From positions 1 through 10,840 of the forward strand of contig CAKSIN010000040.1 of the NCBI GenBank assembly GCA_934463115.1: a stretch of 10,840 bases of DNA. The letters are read 5' to 3'. Within the stretch, counting starts at the first letter, position 1; each line of letters begins with the position of its first letter. Below, one piece after another: positions 1 through 6,702 of this stretch. The notes beneath the pieces are model-generated. The model ran no database searches. It was not told where the DNA came from and saw nothing but the letters and a program-made list of their open reading frames with translations. The DNA is from an uncultured Clostridia bacterium. Its GTDB lineage: Bacteria; Bacillota; Clostridia; UMGS1810. Both the position numbers and the translations under genes were made by a program.

Positions 1-22
1 TTTTTATTTGCAATGTTACTGT

Positions 23-301
23 TTACGCAGATTGCAGACTAAACTTCGGGATAATTGTTTTCTCGGCATAATCCTGACAAGGGAAGCCCGCTGTCCAGAT
101 GTCAGCGTTTGGAACGCTTTCGGGTTTAATTGTTCTAATATCCTTTTCATACCAGCAATCGCCCTCCTTTATATCATGTATGGCGTTAAAACTCCTAACC
201 GCAAATGTATCAATCTCGCAGTAGCCGACTCTTTCAAATCCCGCTTTTTCCAGTGCAAGTGAAAAGCAGCCGATTCCTGCAAAAAAATCAATGTATTTCA
301 A
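23..301 (-). pseudogene. C5 cytosine DNA methyltransferase, N-terminal fragment (truncated)
   Basis: The 92-residue product opens with motif I of C5 cytosine methyltransferases (DFFAGIGCFSLAL, residues 5-17, the AdoMet-binding loop). It continues through a motif II-like CEID (residues 28-31) and the catalytic motif IV GFPCQDY, with Cys75 as the expected nucleophile. Immediately after this motif the similarity stops, and about 13 unrelated residues lead to a TAA. Full-length enzymes of this family have roughly 300-450 residues, so motifs VI-X and the target recognition domain are absent and the fragment should be inactive. The other two frames also close within about 70 bases, so a single frameshift does not restore the gene inside the window. 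The start is a TTG with a well-placed AGGAG about 9 bases upstream. Motif I has Cys where Gly is common. The gene follows the CpaB-like gene closely and was probably the last gene of the operon. Confidence 0.8.
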
Positions 302-317
302 AAGCTCTCACTCCTTT

Positions 318-338
318 TGCGGACCGTAAAAGTCCGCA
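318..338 (-). promoter_or_regulatory. Stem-loop between cpaB-like gene and methyltransferase ribosome binding site
   Basis: A perfect 7-bp inverted repeat (TGCGGAC / GTCCGCA) with a 7-base loop begins just after the stop codon of the CpaB-like gene. It ends right before the AAAAGGAG ribosome binding site of the methyltransferase fragment. No T-tract follows, so it is not a typical intrinsic terminator. It could protect the 3' end of the operon mRNA or modulate initiation of the methyltransferase. Its role is inferred from position only. Confidence 0.35.
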
Positions 339-339
339 G

Positions 340-1047
340 TTAGTTGTTCTGTAATAGCTTTCGACTTATTTCACCTCTGCCCACAAATACTATATGAATA
401 CTGCTTGTGTTTTCCAAAACAACAAGCTCCTGTGCCTGATTTCTGTTTACCGATAAAGTGACTGTGGCAGGTACGACCTTATCGCTTGAGTCCGTTTCAC
501 TGTCCGAATTTCTTGTTGACAGTTCCTCCGCACTGCTGTTTGACACGCCGATAACCTCTATGTACTGTAAATCGGTATAATCGGCAAGCTGTTTTGTTTC
601 GTTTATAAATCCATAGACCGAAACAACATCACCGGGCTGTATTTTGCCCGACACACTCGATGCAAGGTTTGCAAGTGTTACGGATATTGCAAGCTGTTCG
701 GAATTATCCATTTCATATAAGGCTTTATCCGTTTCCGTGCCGACTTCCGTAAACTTCTGCATTACAAGATTATCCTCCGGCAGCAGCTGAACATTTGAAA
801 CCTTACCGACAATCTGTTTTTTGTCGGTTATGGTGCTTTGTGTTACAGCCTGTTTCGGCATTTGCTTTATTTCAAGCATATCCTCGGTAATCTGCGTATT
901 TTTCTCAATTTGTTTCGTTACCTTTACCACATCAACCGATTCTGCCATATTTCTATTGCTTTTTGGAACAATAACAAATGCTATCACTCCCGCAAGTATC
1001 AGGCACAATGCAAATATGACATATCGGTTTTTAATATATTTCATCAT
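340..1047 (-). CDS. CpaB/RcpC-like SAF-domain pilus assembly protein
   Basis: The protein has 235 residues. A short basic N-terminus is followed by one membrane helix (about residues 10-28). A SAF domain runs from about residue 38 to 100, and an RcpC/CpaB-type C-terminal region from about 117 to 224, with the characteristic IQPGDVVSVYGF stretch and a terminal beta segment. A Ser/Asp-rich loop (about 169-190) interrupts the C-terminal region. In Tad/Flp pilus systems CpaB/RcpC is an envelope assembly factor. In a Gram-positive cell it would be anchored in the membrane with the SAF domain outside. Its start overlaps the stop of the CpaE-like gene (ATGATGA) and has GGGAGG upstream, so the two are translationally coupled. 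Either of two adjacent ATG codons (1047 or 1044) could be used. The family assignment is fairly firm; a role in conjugation is inferred from the neighbours. Confidence 0.82.
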   Translation of the reverse strand: MMKYIKNRYVIFALCLILAGVIAFVIVPKSNRNMAESVDVVKVTKQIEKNTQITEDMLEIKQMPKQAVTQSTITDKKQIVGKVSNVQLLPEDNLVMQKFTEVGTETDKALYEMDNSEQLAISVTLANLASSVSGKIQPGDVVSVYGFINETKQLADYTDLQYIEVIGVSNSSAEELSTRNSDSETDSSDKVVPATVTLSVNRNQAQELVVLENTSSIHIVFVGRGEISRKLLQNN

Positions 1048-2177
1048 TTTCTAAAGCCTCCCAAAAATCGTTTTTTCATCTTTGAAAGATTTGATTGTGT
1101 TTCCTTTACGCTTTTATCCAAAAATCGTGACAGTATGTTCTCATAGATATGATAATTTGTTTCATCTTCAAGAATATCCGGGGCATATTCGGCATAATAT
1201 GTCTGCTCCTTATATTCATCAAGAAAGAGCATAGACTGCTGTTTCGGAACGGAGAAATTCATAATGGTATATAATTCGGGAATCAGTCCGATGCTGTTTA
1301 TAACCTTGTTATAGTTATAGAACTCCCACGGCTTGCCGCCCGAAACCAAAAGCTTTATATCATTTGCCGCAAATTCCTGTGAAGTGATGTCGCGGCAAGC
1401 GCCGTAGTCATAGATATAAAACTGATAACCCTCACCGAGAACATCAAGAAACGAATAATTGTGATATATGGTAATGCCCTTCCACAAAATACTTCCGTCC
1501 TCACGCACGGAATTTTTGCTCCCGGCATAAATATCAAGCATTTTCTGAATATCGCCGTGTATATTGCTTTCAAGATAACAAGCCTTTTTACCCTGTTTTG
1601 TCAAAAATGCCGTTATTGCCATTGCGTGATGTGTCGTACCGACATGAGGTTCAATTCCGCAGACGCCTATTGTTATCATTGATTTTGACGCTGCCGGAAT
1701 TACTTTTTTCACGCTTTCTACGGTTCTCGGCTTTACGGGCGGCGCTATCGGATTTATCGTTTTTTCCGCAAATACCTTTTGCGGCGCAGCTTCCTTTGTT
1801 TCCGTACCCGAAAGACAGCTTTCGATTTCCTTTTGTACCTGTTCCTCGTCCTTTGATAAAATCAGCTTGCAGACATTTCTCTCACGCAAGGCATTTACAA
1901 GGCTGTCGCCTGTGGTTCTGCCAAGTGCTACAATCAAGATTTTTGCTTTTGTCATATATCGCATACCGCAAATGCTGTCATAGATTTCTTTATCGGTGTT
2001 ATCAAGGCAATCAAGGTCGATTACAAAAAACTTTATATGTTCAAGCTTTTTTATCTCAGTATTCACAAAAAGCTTTATATCCTTGATATTCGTTACAAAT
2101 TCAAAATTCATCTTTCGTTCTTCACATATTTTCTGCATTAACCCCAGATGTTCCGAGGCGGTGATATAGTAGACCAT
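1044..2177 (-). CDS. CpaE/TadZ-like protein: atypical receiver domain plus MinD/ParA-type ATPase domain
   Basis: The start is ATG 2177 because it lies 6 bases behind a perfect AAAGGAGG; the frame stays open 14 codons further upstream without a comparable site. The product has 377 residues. Residues about 2-124 look like a receiver fold (strand FFVIDLDCL, then ILIVALG). A Pro-rich linker (about 126-166) leads to a MinD/ParA-like ATPase domain (from about 167). Its P-loop reads GIEPHVGTTHHA (about 174-185): the GTT is kept, but both usual lysines of the deviant Walker A motif are missing. A Walker B-like YIYDYG follows at about 254-259. This layout matches CpaE/TadZ of Tad pilus systems, including TadZ of Eubacterium rectale, which combines an atypical receiver with an atypical ATPase. 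Such proteins help localise pilus assembly. The gene is coupled to the CpaB-like gene. Weak or absent ATP hydrolysis is an inference. Confidence 0.78.
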   Translation of the reverse strand: MVYYITASEHLGLMQKICEERKMNFEFVTNIKDIKLFVNTEIKKLEHIKFFVIDLDCLDNTDKEIYDSICGMRYMTKAKILIVALGRTTGDSLVNALRERNVCKLILSKDEEQVQKEIESCLSGTETKEAAPQKVFAEKTINPIAPPVKPRTVESVKKVIPAASKSMITIGVCGIEPHVGTTHHAMAITAFLTKQGKKACYLESNIHGDIQKMLDIYAGSKNSVREDGSILWKGITIYHNYSFLDVLGEGYQFYIYDYGACRDITSQEFAANDIKLLVSGGKPWEFYNYNKVINSIGLIPELYTIMNFSVPKQQSMLFLDEYKEQTYYAEYAPDILEDETNYHIYENILSRFLDKSVKETQSNLSKMKKRFLGGFRK

Positions 2178-2225
2178 AAAATTCCTCCTTTCCGAAAATC
2201 TCGTTAGTTTTCGGCTCATTTTCTT

Positions 2226-2378
2226 TCACTGCACTCTCTCCGTATTCTGCGGCATTTCCATCGCCGGAATATTTTGTTCGGTGTTATCGTCCTTTTTGAA
2301 CTTTCCGACACCGAATATGAGAAGTACAATAATCAGCACATAAATACAGATTTCAACTACATTCATTTTTCTGTTCAT
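2226..2378 (-). CDS. Small single-helix membrane protein (50 residues), possibly pilin-like
   Basis: This short gene fills the gap between the C39-like peptidase and the CpaE-like gene. ATG 2378 is preceded by GGGAGG at a 7-base distance, and the frame runs 50 codons to TGA. The product starts with a basic patch (MNRK), then MNVVE and a hydrophobic helix (about residues 10-25). A charged KFKKDDN segment and a polar tail with several Glu and Gln residues follow. No family is recognised. Basic residues, a Glu five positions after Lys4 and a hydrophobic stretch directly behind it recall the N-terminus of type IV/Flp prepilins. However, the residue before the would-be cleavage point is Lys rather than Gly. 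It may instead be a plain membrane subunit of the transfer complex. Ribosome binding site, spacing and lack of overlap make translation likely. Confidence 0.7.
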   Translation of the reverse strand: MNRKMNVVEICIYVLIIVLLIFGVGKFKKDDNTEQNIPAMEMPQNTERVQ

Positions 2379-2392
2379 CTTAATACCTCCCG

Positions 2393-3166
2393 TCAGGGTT
2401 TAGAAAACGCCCATGCGCCCTTTGCCTCACTCACTATAATCGACACGCTCCATTCCTTATTGCTTTTTTCACGGCTGTTAGGATCGTTTACAAGTATTTT
2501 TCCGTTTTCCGTTATACCGCGCAGCACTATGAAATGCCCGTTATTAGTGAAATGACCTTTACCCATACTTGTAATTACCACCTTTCCCTCACGCAGCTTT
2601 TGCGAAATCTGCGACGCTGATACGGACAATTCCTCACAGCGGATATCCCATTTTCTTGCTCCTGCCGGAAACAAACTCCACGCAGTACCAATGCCCTCAA
2701 CTCTGTGTCCGTTTGCGTAGCTCCAATCCGCGACGACCTTCGGATTGACAGTTGTATCACCCGTAAGCCCTACCACAACCATTGCAAGAGATGTGGGGCC
2801 GCAGCCGCTTGAGCCGATCGTTCCGCTTTTTCCGTAGGAATAGTTTCCCCAGCGTTTATCCCATTGAATAAACAACGGGGTTTGACTTTCGGTGTATTCG
2901 CCGGATATGTCAATTACCGCATCGCATCCTATATACCCGTAATTATCCTGCAAGGCTTGTGCATACGAGGTGCTGATAGAATCGCCGCCGAACAGACTGC
3001 TTAAAAAATCAATCGGATTTGTCAATATGTAATACGCCATTGAAAGTATAAGCACAACGCTGATAATAGGCGTTAAGGCTATTGCAAGGACTTTTTTTCT
3101 TGTTTCCTCATCGGTTATAACCTGAATGGCAAGCTGTATTAAGACTTTTGTTGCTGCCGCACTGAT
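2393..3166 (-). CDS. Membrane-anchored C39-like cysteine peptidase (probable cell-wall or protein hydrolase of the transfer system)
   Basis: The product, about 257 residues, has one membrane helix near residues 30-50. A domain of the peptidase C39-like (papain-fold) type follows, with the catalytic Cys in SSGCGPTSLAM, His in NNGHFIVLRG and Asp in ILVNDPNS, spaced as expected for a Cys-His-Asp triad. In Gram-positive conjugation systems such anchored enzymes take the VirB1-like role of opening the wall, although C39 folds also cleave proteins. The start is unusual. The only strong Shine-Dalgarno (GGGAGG, 3180-3175) has no ATG, GTG or TTG behind it, and at the ideal 8-base distance stands an ATC (3166). 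The in-frame GTG at 3205 lies inside a terminator stem and has no ribosome binding site. The in-frame GTG at 3175 overlaps the Shine-Dalgarno. I chose ATC 3166; the true start is uncertain, the peptidase call is not. Confidence 0.78.
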   Translation of the reverse strand: MSAAATKVLIQLAIQVITDEETRKKVLAIALTPIISVVLILSMAYYILTNPIDFLSSLFGGDSISTSYAQALQDNYGYIGCDAVIDISGEYTESQTPLFIQWDKRWGNYSYGKSGTIGSSGCGPTSLAMVVVGLTGDTTVNPKVVADWSYANGHRVEGIGTAWSLFPAGARKWDIRCEELSVSASQISQKLREGKVVITSMGKGHFTNNGHFIVLRGITENGKILVNDPNSREKSNKEWSVSIIVSEAKGAWAFSKP

Positions 3167-3185
3167 TGTTATCACCTCCCGGTAT

Positions 3186-3226
3186 AAAAAAAGAACAGAC
3201 CTCACATTTTCAGTGAAATCTGCTCT
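3186..3226 (-). terminator. Intrinsic terminator of the toxin-antitoxin operon
   Basis: Thirteen bases behind the toxin stop codon the minus strand can form a 14-bp stem (AGAGCAGATTTCAC with GTGAGGTCTGTTCT, including three G-U pairs) with a 7-base loop, followed directly by at least six T residues. This is a classical rho-independent terminator. It ends six bases before the ribosome binding site of the C39-like peptidase gene, so the genes to the left depend on read-through or another mechanism. Confidence 0.85.
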
Positions 3227-3238
3227 AAAAAATATTGT

Positions 3239-3517
3239 TTAAAATAAATCACTATGCGTTCCTGTTCGGATAAGCTGCAATATCAGTGTATCTTTATATA
3301 CCTTATACACAAGCAACCAATCCGGTTGTATGTGACATTCACGCATACCTTTGTACTCTTTTGAGTTTTGCAATGCATGATCCTTATATTTCGGCGGCAA
3401 CGCTTTTTCCTCTGCCAGCATTGTAACCACTTCCTGAAACAGGTTCATATCAAAGCCGCGCTTTATTGCCAATTTATAATCCCTTTTAAATTGACCTTGA
3501 AATTCAATTTTAAGCAT
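3239..3517 (-). CDS. YafQ-type mRNA interferase toxin (type II toxin-antitoxin)
   Basis: The 92-residue protein matches the RelE/YafQ toxin family from end to end. It has LPPKYKDHALQ, then RECHIQPDWLLVYKV, then LIRTGTHSDLF at the C-terminus. The residues corresponding to the YafQ active site are all present: His47, His62, Asp66 and His88. Toxins of this family cut mRNA on the ribosome and are held inactive by a DinJ/RelB antitoxin. The gene overlaps the antitoxin gene by 8 bases and has GGAGG six bases before its ATG, so it is made after its antitoxin from the same message. It probably stabilises the element in its host. It is the promoter-distal gene of a two-gene cassette inside the transfer operon. 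Confidence 0.93.
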   Translation of the reverse strand: MLKIEFQGQFKRDYKLAIKRGFDMNLFQEVVTMLAEEKALPPKYKDHALQNSKEYKGMRECHIQPDWLLVYKVYKDTLILQLIRTGTHSDLF

Positions 3518-3776
3518 TTAGCGCCTCCATCAGTGCCTCGACACTATCATACGGACCATGTATATCAATACCGTTTTCAGCATCCGCCATAGCCTTTTTT
3601 GTAACCTCGTTAGGTACTTCAAGAGTTAAGTCAAACGGAAAACCATGATACCGAATTGCTTGCCGCAAAAAAACATTTATCGCTGTTGACATATCCATTC
3701 CGAGATCAGAAAAAATTTTCTGTGCCTGCTGCTTTATTTCCTTATCTGTTCTGATTGTCATACTTGTATTATTCAT
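3510..3776 (-). CDS. RelB/DinJ-family antitoxin
   Basis: The 88-residue product begins MNNTSMTIRTDKEIKQQAQ and continues through DLGMDMSTAINVFLRQAI. This is the ribbon-helix-helix DNA-binding part typical of RelB/DinJ antitoxins, followed by HGFPFDL, a hallmark of the family. The acidic C-terminal half should wrap around the toxin. ATG 3776 is preferred over an in-frame GTG nine bases upstream because AGGAG lies 8 bases before the ATG, whereas that GTG falls almost on the ribosome binding site. The antitoxin normally represses its own promoter as a dimer or together with the toxin. A perfect promoter and an inverted repeat directly upstream fit this. Confidence 0.93.
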   Translation of the reverse strand: MNNTSMTIRTDKEIKQQAQKIFSDLGMDMSTAINVFLRQAIRYHGFPFDLTLEVPNEVTKKAMADAENGIDIHGPYDSVEALMEALNA

Positions 3777-3800
3777 AATCAGCACTCCTCTCTTACTTAT

Positions 3801-3829
3801 ATTATACGATTTTTTATTTACATTGTCAA
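3801..3829 (-). promoter_or_regulatory. Consensus sigma-A promoter of the toxin-antitoxin operon
   Basis: The minus strand has TTGACA (3829-3824), a 17-base spacer and TATAAT (3806-3801), which is an exact match to the housekeeping promoter consensus. It ends 24 bases before the antitoxin start. Such a strong promoter is usual where the product represses itself. Confidence 0.9.
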
Positions 3830-3844
3830 TACATAAGATGTAAA
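3817..3844 (-). promoter_or_regulatory. Inverted repeat over the -35 box, candidate antitoxin operator
   Basis: TTTACAT (3844-3838) and ATGTAAA (3823-3817) form a perfect 7-bp inverted repeat with a 14-base gap that encloses the -35 hexamer. Ribbon-helix-helix antitoxins bind palindromes at their own promoter, so this is a plausible operator. The assignment rests on position and symmetry only. Confidence 0.45.
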
Positions 3845-3903
3845 ATCCGCAAATTATTTTTTGTTTAACTTATGCTGATTACTATAATATTATACATAAC
3901 CTT

Positions 3904-5757
3904 TTATCTTCCGCCTCCGCTTATGTATTTTAGTTTGTGCTGCAAGTCAAATTTTACGCTTAACCTTTTAGCGCCGCAGCAGAACAGGGCAACAGCCCTC
4001 TTTTTTGCAAGCAGGAGTTCTTTTTCCGCTTCCGTGAGATTATATAAATCCGCAAGCTCCTTTAAGTTCTGACCGTCTGCACCGAACAGAATTTTATAAC
4101 ACGGAATATCCAAAAGCGCCTGTCCGTACATCTTTATTGACGGATCAAGAAAGTCAACAACGCTATGAGATATAATCATCAACCCTGCCTCATATTTTCT
4201 TGCTCTCTTTGCACAGTTACGCAGAAACACAAGGCTTTGCGGCACTTTATTATCAATCATCAGATAAGCCTCATCGCATACAAGCAAAACTCGCTCCGTT
4301 CTGTCAATGCTCATCTGCTCCCAAGCCCATGTCAGGATATTAAAATACTGCGTCTTTATAACCTTATCACTGCTGTTTTGCAGAGAGTGCGTGTCAAGAC
4401 AAATCCACTTTGAATGAGGTTTAATGCTTGTCTGACTGTTCCACAAAAAGCTGTCCTGACCGATAGCGGCGTTTTCCAAAAGACACGCAAGATGTCTGTA
4501 ATTTTCGGTTTCATCTTCGGGCAGCTCTTTATTGCCGGATTTCTCCCGGAGATAATCATACAAGTCCTTTATAATCGGAAATTTATCAATTTTCTTATCC
4601 TTCAGCCGCATTGTCAGCGTAATACCGTATTTTGCGTAAAGCTCACGGAGCGCCTTATTCAAATATGCCTTTTCATAATCGCTGATTTCGGGAAGATACA
4701 AACCGAAAAATATTTCAAGAGTTTTTAAGTGCAGAGCCAAATCGCCCATACCCTTATTTTCTTTGCCGTTTAATCTAAGGCTGTCATTTTCCTCATATTC
4801 GCCCGTTTCGTCATCATCATCTTCGGGCATAGGCCGTATTTGCAGCGGATTTACCATACCGCCTGCACCGCCGCCGACATCGAGCCAGTCACCGCCCATA
4901 TCCTTGGTCAGCTTTTTATATTCCCGTTCGGGATCAATTAAGATAATCTTTGTTCCTTTCGCATATTCCTCTGTAATAATATGCTTTGTGGTCGCAGACT
5001 TACCCTGTCCGGCAACGCCCATAATAACCCAATTTGAGTTTGTTCTGTCACCGTGACGCAGCCACGGATCAATGGCAACCATACCGCCCGATACATCTTT
5101 TGCAAAATAATAGCCTCGCCCGTCCGAATATGAGGACGAAGCAAACGGGAAACCTCCGGCATAGGTCGAAATCGGCATAAGCTTTTTGCAGACATTTTCA
5201 ATTTTATCATCAGGCACATGATAAGGCGAAATTGCTTTATATGCGTTTTTTTGCAGATTTGCCAAGCCTCTTGCCTTGCATTTTACACTTGCAATCGTTG
5301 TTTCCGCCTGTCTGCACCTCTGCCGGAACTGCTCCTCGTCACTGCTTGTAACCATAATAATATTTGAAACATATCCGACCGTTTCGCCGTTTTGGTCTAT
5401 CTGTTTCATAATATTTTCGCCCTGTTCAACGGCTTTCATAGCACGCTGTCTTACAAGCGGATCACGCGCACTTTCAGCCTCTCCCGTTTTCTGACGTATG
5501 GTTGAGGATATGTTTTGTATCAGCTCGCTGTTGTCGGTCGGTGTAAAGGTCTGACACACAATCGTTCCCGGCATATTATTTATTTTTGAAAGCCAGCCGA
5601 TATTAACCTCCGGCGGATATTTTATAATGCCGTACAGCTTGCCGATATTTTCTCCTGCATACATACTGTTTCTTTTAAACTCCAAGCCCATAGGCGTGAT
5701 AATATTTAATATTGCCTCATTCGCCTCTATGGGCAGAGTATCATATTTTTTCTTCAT
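3904..5757 (-). CDS. virB4: VirB4-family conjugation ATPase, C-terminal subunit (P-loop domain)
   Basis: The 617-residue protein carries the motor part of VirB4/TraE ATPases. The Walker A motif is GVAGQGKS (about 247-254), followed by IDPEREY (275-281). A Walker B motif is LLVCDEAYLM (about 491-500), and a later KRARKYEAGLMIISHS stretch is typical of VirB4. An acidic insertion with a run of four Asp lies at about 311-336. VirB4 powers substrate transfer and channel assembly at the membrane. Usual VirB4 proteins are single chains of about 800 residues. Here the first 200 or so residues are encoded by the separate upstream gene, whose TGA overlaps this ATG by one base (TGATG). GGGAGG sits 9 bases before the ATG, so separate translation looks intended. 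A TAA two codons before the ATG blocks an upstream extension in this frame. Confidence 0.93.
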   Translation of the reverse strand: MKKKYDTLPIEANEAILNIITPMGLEFKRNSMYAGENIGKLYGIIKYPPEVNIGWLSKINNMPGTIVCQTFTPTDNSELIQNISSTIRQKTGEAESARDPLVRQRAMKAVEQGENIMKQIDQNGETVGYVSNIIMVTSSDEEQFRQRCRQAETTIASVKCKARGLANLQKNAYKAISPYHVPDDKIENVCKKLMPISTYAGGFPFASSSYSDGRGYYFAKDVSGGMVAIDPWLRHGDRTNSNWVIMGVAGQGKSATTKHIITEEYAKGTKIILIDPEREYKKLTKDMGGDWLDVGGGAGGMVNPLQIRPMPEDDDDETGEYEENDSLRLNGKENKGMGDLALHLKTLEIFFGLYLPEISDYEKAYLNKALRELYAKYGITLTMRLKDKKIDKFPIIKDLYDYLREKSGNKELPEDETENYRHLACLLENAAIGQDSFLWNSQTSIKPHSKWICLDTHSLQNSSDKVIKTQYFNILTWAWEQMSIDRTERVLLVCDEAYLMIDNKVPQSLVFLRNCAKRARKYEAGLMIISHSVVDFLDPSIKMYGQALLDIPCYKILFGADGQNLKELADLYNLTEAEKELLLAKKRAVALFCCGAKRLSVKFDLQHKLKYISGGGR

Positions 5758-6374
5758 CAGCCGTTACCTCCCAGAATAGGAATTGACGGAATTATGTTCC
5801 CGTCCTCAAAATGTGAGGATGCAGGGTTTGCAAACAAATTGCAAAGCTGTACGATTTCGTTGTCTGCCAAAAGTTCAATATCCTTTTGCACCGAATTTAA
5901 TCTTGCGCACAGCTCCTCCGCACGCTTTGTAAGATAGTCCTGCACTCCGTCATAGTATTTTTCCCAAATTATAAAGTAAAACTGTCTTTCAACCACATCG
6001 CCGCTCAATGCAAAATTACTGATTGTATCAATATTCTGCTTTAACAATTCCTTTTGCTGCGGTGTTTCCGCTACCAGATATGCGTCCGTCAAATCGTCAA
6101 TTAAGCCTGAAATATTAACAGGTCTTGAAATTGAAAAATGCTTAAACGGCTTGTTTTCAGCCGACAGCTCTACCGCAAGATTGCGGATAATCACTTCCTG
6201 CTCCGCAATGCTCATAAGCTCAAGGGCGAGGGGAGGTACACGGATATATGCGAATACATAATGATCTTTTGAATAAAGCAGACCGTTCTTTATATCAAGA
6301 ACATTTACATAATCGTTTGCCGTCTGCTCACGCAGGTTTATTTCCGGCTTTTCCTTTTTACCGAATATACTCAT
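5757..6374 (-). CDS. VirB4-family N-terminal subunit (TraC-like)
   Basis: The 205-residue, mostly soluble protein has no P-loop. Its features fit the N-terminal domain of VirB4/TraC-type ATPases: a short basic start, a beta-rich segment with VFAYIRVPP, helices with AEQEVIIRNLAVEL, and FYFIIWEKYYDG before a helical tail. It stands exactly where the N-terminus of VirB4 would be, just before the gene for the ATPase domain. Its last codons (for ILGGNG) form the Shine-Dalgarno of that gene, and the two genes overlap by one base. The start ATG overlaps the stop of the PrgI-like gene (ATGA) and has GAGAGGAG upstream. By size, the two products together give about 820 residues, the length of a complete VirB4. 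They probably associate as one functional unit. The domain match is by eye and moderately certain. Confidence 0.75.
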   Translation of the reverse strand: MSIFGKKEKPEINLREQTANDYVNVLDIKNGLLYSKDHYVFAYIRVPPLALELMSIAEQEVIIRNLAVELSAENKPFKHFSISRPVNISGLIDDLTDAYLVAETPQQKELLKQNIDTISNFALSGDVVERQFYFIIWEKYYDGVQDYLTKRAEELCARLNSVQKDIELLADNEIVQLCNLFANPASSHFEDGNIIPSIPILGGNG

Positions 6375-6682
6375 TTAAAAAGCTCCTCTCTGCACTGATA
6401 GCTGTAATTTTTCTGCGTTTTTGAAAACGCAATCATATTTTTTGCATAATCAACCACGCTCTGATTTGTCGAATCCTTTGTAAGCACGGTTACCGTTGCC
6501 GCACATACAATAAGAATTGATGTGATTAAAAACGGCAGATTTTTATGAACGGAATATGCGGCAAAGGAAACAGCCCCTGCTATTGCCGTAACCATAGCAG
6601 TCTGAATAAACTGCGTTACGCCGAATCCGTTAAATATCTCCGATTTTGTTTTCACTCCTTCGGGAATGTATAATTTTATCAT
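6371..6682 (-). CDS. PrgI-family protein (VirB3-like transfer channel component)
   Basis: The 103-residue protein begins with a short MIKLYIPEGVKTKSEIFNGFG segment, followed by two membrane helices (about 27-45 and 49-67) and a polar C-terminal tail. This is the layout of PrgI-family proteins, which in Gram-positive type IV secretion systems stand directly before VirB4 and correspond to VirB3. The position before the two VirB4 genes supports this. The ATG at 6682 is 14 bases from AAGGAG, which is longer than usual. A closer out-of-frame ATG lies in between, and a TGA prevents a longer form in this frame. Initiation may therefore be weak. An attenuator-like terminator precedes the gene. Confidence 0.82.
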   Translation of the reverse strand: MIKLYIPEGVKTKSEIFNGFGVTQFIQTAMVTAIAGAVSFAAYSVHKNLPFLITSILIVCAATVTVLTKDSTNQSVVDYAKNMIAFSKTQKNYSYQCREELFK

Positions 6683-6702
6683 AGCTGTTCATCACACTCC
6701 TT

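Noticed and set aside
1598..2086. 162-codon open frame on the plus strand
   Set aside because: It lies fully antisense to the CpaE-like gene, has no recognisable domain, is rich in Arg, Leu and Ser as typical for shadow frames, and lacks a good ribosome binding site.
3776..3881. 9-bp inverted repeat TAATCAGCA / TGCTGATTA flanking the toxin-antitoxin promoter region
   Set aside because: It was considered as a terminal repeat or operator. One arm overlaps the antitoxin start, the cassette is not bounded by it, and an AT-rich stretch of this size can give such a match by chance.
3845..3903. Possible terminator after VirB4
   Set aside because: The region is AT-rich with short palindromes such as TATAATATTATA but shows no GC-containing stem with a T-tract, so VirB4 transcripts probably run into the toxin-antitoxin genes.
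5740..5770. Interpreting the VirB4 split as a sequencing frameshift
   Set aside because: The precise TGATG overlap, the well-spaced GGGAGG and the stop codon just before the second start in its frame favour a true two-gene arrangement. Raw reads were not available to settle it.
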